Positions 33,495-34,941 of a DNA stretch of 34,941 bases are shown here, in pieces. Source of the stretch: Archaeoglobi archaeon (GTDB lineage Archaea; Halobacteriota; Archaeoglobi; Archaeoglobales; Archaeoglobaceae); the NCBI GenBank assembly GCA_029259345.1, contig JAPDIX010000006.1, positions 1-34,941 on the forward strand, in the 5' to 3' direction. The position numbers were made by a program, and so were the translations under genes. The first letter of the stretch is position 1. Every line of letters starts with the position of its first letter. Below the pieces are notes generated by a model. The model made no database searches. It saw only the letters and a program-made list of their open reading frames with translations, and was not told the origin of the DNA.

Positions 33495-34793
33495 ATGGAA
33501 GTGGAAAGAGACCTCGAAATGCTTGAAGATGGAAAGTTCAAATACATTCAAAGGGCTAAAGGAGAGGTAAGAGAACTTATATACGACTACAAGTGGTGCA
33601 ATGGCTGTGGGATATGTGTTTATGCCTGCCCGGTCAACGCGATAGAGCTTGGGCCGGTGCACGACATAGCAGTTGGACTGGATATGCCTCCGGTGATAAT
33701 AGACCATCTTAAGTGTGCATACTGCGGAATATGCTACTCCTTCTGCCCCTTCACAGCCTTTGAGTTTTACATTGATGGTGAAAAGGTTGACAGGTCAACT
33801 CTTACTCTCTCGCCAGTCATGTATACATATAAATACGAAACGTGCAGGGAGTGCACTCTGTGCTACAAAGCCTGCCCGACAAATGCAATAACAAGAGAGG
33901 TTTTCATAACCCGCCAAGACATCGAAGAGAAAAACGAGGGGATAGAAGGAAAAGTTGAGATTGATAGAGAAAAGTGCAACCTCTGCGGAATTTGTGCTGA
34001 ATTTTGTGAAGTTTTCAAAATGGTTGAGAAAGAACCAACCCCTGAAGACGTTATGCCATACACAGACATACTGATTGATGAGGAAATATGCGACTACTGC
34101 AAACTGTGCGAAGAAGTGTGTCCTGAAGAAGCAATTAAAGTCGAAGGAAGGAGAATCTCATTCCAGCTTCCCGAGAAAATCGCAGAAATAAAGATAGAGC
34201 AAGATTTGTGTTCCCACTGCGGTTATTGCGAAGAGATTTGCCCTTATGATGCTGCAAAAACAATCAAACCAATGGAGGGCAAACTTTCACTGTTTGAGGC
34301 GAGGATGGCGAGATGTGACCCCGTCGGATGTGCTGCATGCATCCTGATCTGCAAGCACAATAAAGTATGGTATGTGTCCAAGGATAAGGGGAGAGTTCAC
34401 TTCAACGAGAAATTCTGTACTTACTGCGGTGCCTGCGAGAACGCTTGCCCCTACGATTTGATTAGGGTTGATAGAGACGCTTATTTCACCAAAGAGGTTG
34501 CAACAGATGCTCCTTGGAGGGAGGCTTGGGAAGAGGCTGTAGTTCGGATTGTTGAAAAGAAAAGAGTTGAAGAACCCTTTAAGTTCTTTGTAGAGGAGAC
34601 AGAAGAGGAAATAGAGGAAGAAGAGATAGTAACAACTCCTCCAGATGAAGAAAAGCTTACTGTAATGAGTGAGAAAATTTCAAGAATAGAGGAGATTTTA
34701 AAAAAGGCGAGATACAGAAGGGCTCTTGAGAGCGGAAACATAGACGTTTTCATGAGAGGTGTTAAGCGTGCACTTGGAGAGGATAAAGGGTAA
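33495..34793 (+). CDS. fwdF: FwdF-like polyferredoxin
   Basis: The 432-residue protein has eight cysteine clusters of the [4Fe-4S] type. The first two are [20 protein letters not shown] and [18 protein letters not shown], then [48 protein letters not shown], an atypical [14 protein letters not shown] and [12 protein letters not shown]. The sequence after cluster 1 ([19 protein letters not shown]) resembles FwdF of formylmethanofuran dehydrogenase, which wires electrons to the CO2-reducing core. An acidic C-terminal extension of about 75 residues ([10 protein letters not shown]) follows the last cluster and may bind a partner. No other fwd subunit is present in the window, so a different partner is possible. 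A TATA-like ATTAAAAAC at the preceding stop suggests a separate promoter. Confidence 0.75.
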   Translation: MEVERDLEMLEDGKFKYIQRAKGEVRELIYDYKWCNGCGICVYACPVNAIELGPVHDIAVGLDMPPVIIDHLKCAYCGICYSFCPFTAFEFYIDGEKVDRSTLTLSPVMYTYKYETCRECTLCYKACPTNAITREVFITRQDIEEKNEGIEGKVEIDREKCNLCGICAEFCEVFKMVEKEPTPEDVMPYTDILIDEEICDYCKLCEEVCPEEAIKVEGRRISFQLPEKIAEIKIEQDLCSHCGYCEEICPYDAAKTIKPMEGKLSLFEARMARCDPVGCAACILICKHNKVWYVSKDKGRVHFNEKFCTYCGACENACPYDLIRVDRDAYFTKEVATDAPWREAWEEAVVRIVEKKRVEEPFKFFVEETEEEIEEEEIVTTPPDEEKLTVMSEKISRIEEILKKARYRRALESGNIDVFMRGVKRALGEDKG

Positions 34794-34941
34794 GAAAAGC
34801 AAGAAAATTGAAGGAAAAAAGGTCGTTTTAGGAGTCACGGGAAGCATAGCAGCTGTTGAGAGCGTAAAGCTTGCAAGAGAGCTTGCCAGAAGAGGAGCTG
34901 ATGTTGTTGCTGTGATGAGCAAAGCAGCAAGAAAGATCATA
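34768..34941 (+). CDS. coaBC: Phosphopantothenoylcysteine synthetase/decarboxylase CoaBC (3' truncated by window)
   Basis: The frame starts with GTG at 34768, preceded by a good AGGTG ribosome site (34756-34761), and runs off the window after 58 codons. It overlaps the end of the polyferredoxin gene by 26 bases. The protein starts with a basic [18 protein letters not shown] segment and then the FMN-binding motif [20 protein letters not shown] followed by [17 protein letters not shown]. This is the beginning of the archaeal bifunctional Dfp/CoaBC enzyme that makes 4'-phosphopantetheine for coenzyme A. UbiX-type flavin prenyltransferases have a related fold and could give a similar motif. The basic leader before GVTGSIAA, common in archaeal CoaBC, favours that reading. 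Confidence 0.75.
   Translation, partial: MHLERIKGKKSKKIEGKKVVLGVTGSIAAVESVKLARELARRGADVVAVMSKAARKII

Noticed and set aside
1-34941. CRISPR arrays, tRNA or rRNA genes, transposases
   Set aside because: Reading through the gaps showed no regularly spaced repeats, no cloverleaf-like tRNA sequence and no transposase motifs. Very diverged or intron-containing RNA genes could be missed without a covariance search.

Overview
The window looks like part of the chromosome of a sulfate-reducing archaeon of the Archaeoglobales (Archaeoglobus or a close relative). Several signals agree. Promoters are archaeal TATA boxes, often about 25 bp before a start codon (leaderless genes), while internal operon genes carry GGTGA-type Shine-Dalgarno sites. 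The leucyl-tRNA synthetase has archaeal HAGH and KMSKS motifs. A five-gene dsrOPMKJ cluster (Hme-type menaquinol-oxidising complex) lies near C1-pathway genes (fwdF-like polyferredoxin) and fatty-acid oxidation genes. The genus is inferred from gene content, not from a marker search.

Region 1 (1-10019) is a surface-glycan island. A plus-strand run (glycosyltransferase tail, hexapeptide acyltransferase, glycosyltransferase) converges on a minus-strand operon: glycosyltransferase, Gfo/Idh/MocA dehydrogenase, DegT aminotransferase, cupin, Wzx-like flippase. Another minus-strand pair of glycosyltransferases and one divergent plus-strand glycosyltransferase follow. The flippase is split by an apparent one-base frameshift. 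The dehydrogenase, aminotransferase and acyltransferase could make an acylated amino sugar, the glycosyltransferases build an oligosaccharide on a lipid carrier, and the flippase would export it.

Region 2 (10020-13983) holds about 460 bp of apparently decayed sequence, an adenosine-specific kinase family (PF04008) gene, and leuS. Region 3 (13984-19428) is a beta-oxidation block: thiolase, DUF35 partner, a fused 3-hydroxyacyl-CoA dehydrogenase/enoyl-CoA hydratase, then etfB and etfA. An inverted-repeat terminator covers the etfA stop. In the 3' gap on the opposite strand lies a 31-codon gene for a hydrophobic microprotein, with its own TATA box and ribosome site.

Region 4 (19796-24920) is dsrO-dsrP-dsrM-dsrK-dsrJ, the transmembrane complex thought to pass electrons from menaquinol toward sulfite reduction. 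Electrons from acyl-CoA oxidation can enter through EtfAB and menaquinone, so regions 3 and 4 make metabolic sense together.

Region 5 (24917-34941) is mixed: an archaeal UPF0282-type metallo-hydrolase, a PHP-domain protein, a two-gene GlcD/GlcF-like oxidoreductase (FAD protein plus two-CCG iron-sulfur protein), an unrecognised 375-residue protein with possible nuclease-like and winged-helix parts, an FAD amine-oxidase-like protein, a membrane-anchored DsbA-like protein, a UbiD-family decarboxylase, a FwdF-like polyferredoxin with eight cysteine clusters, and the first 58 codons of a CoaBC (Dfp) gene cut by the window edge. No tRNA, rRNA, CRISPR array or insertion sequence was recognised.
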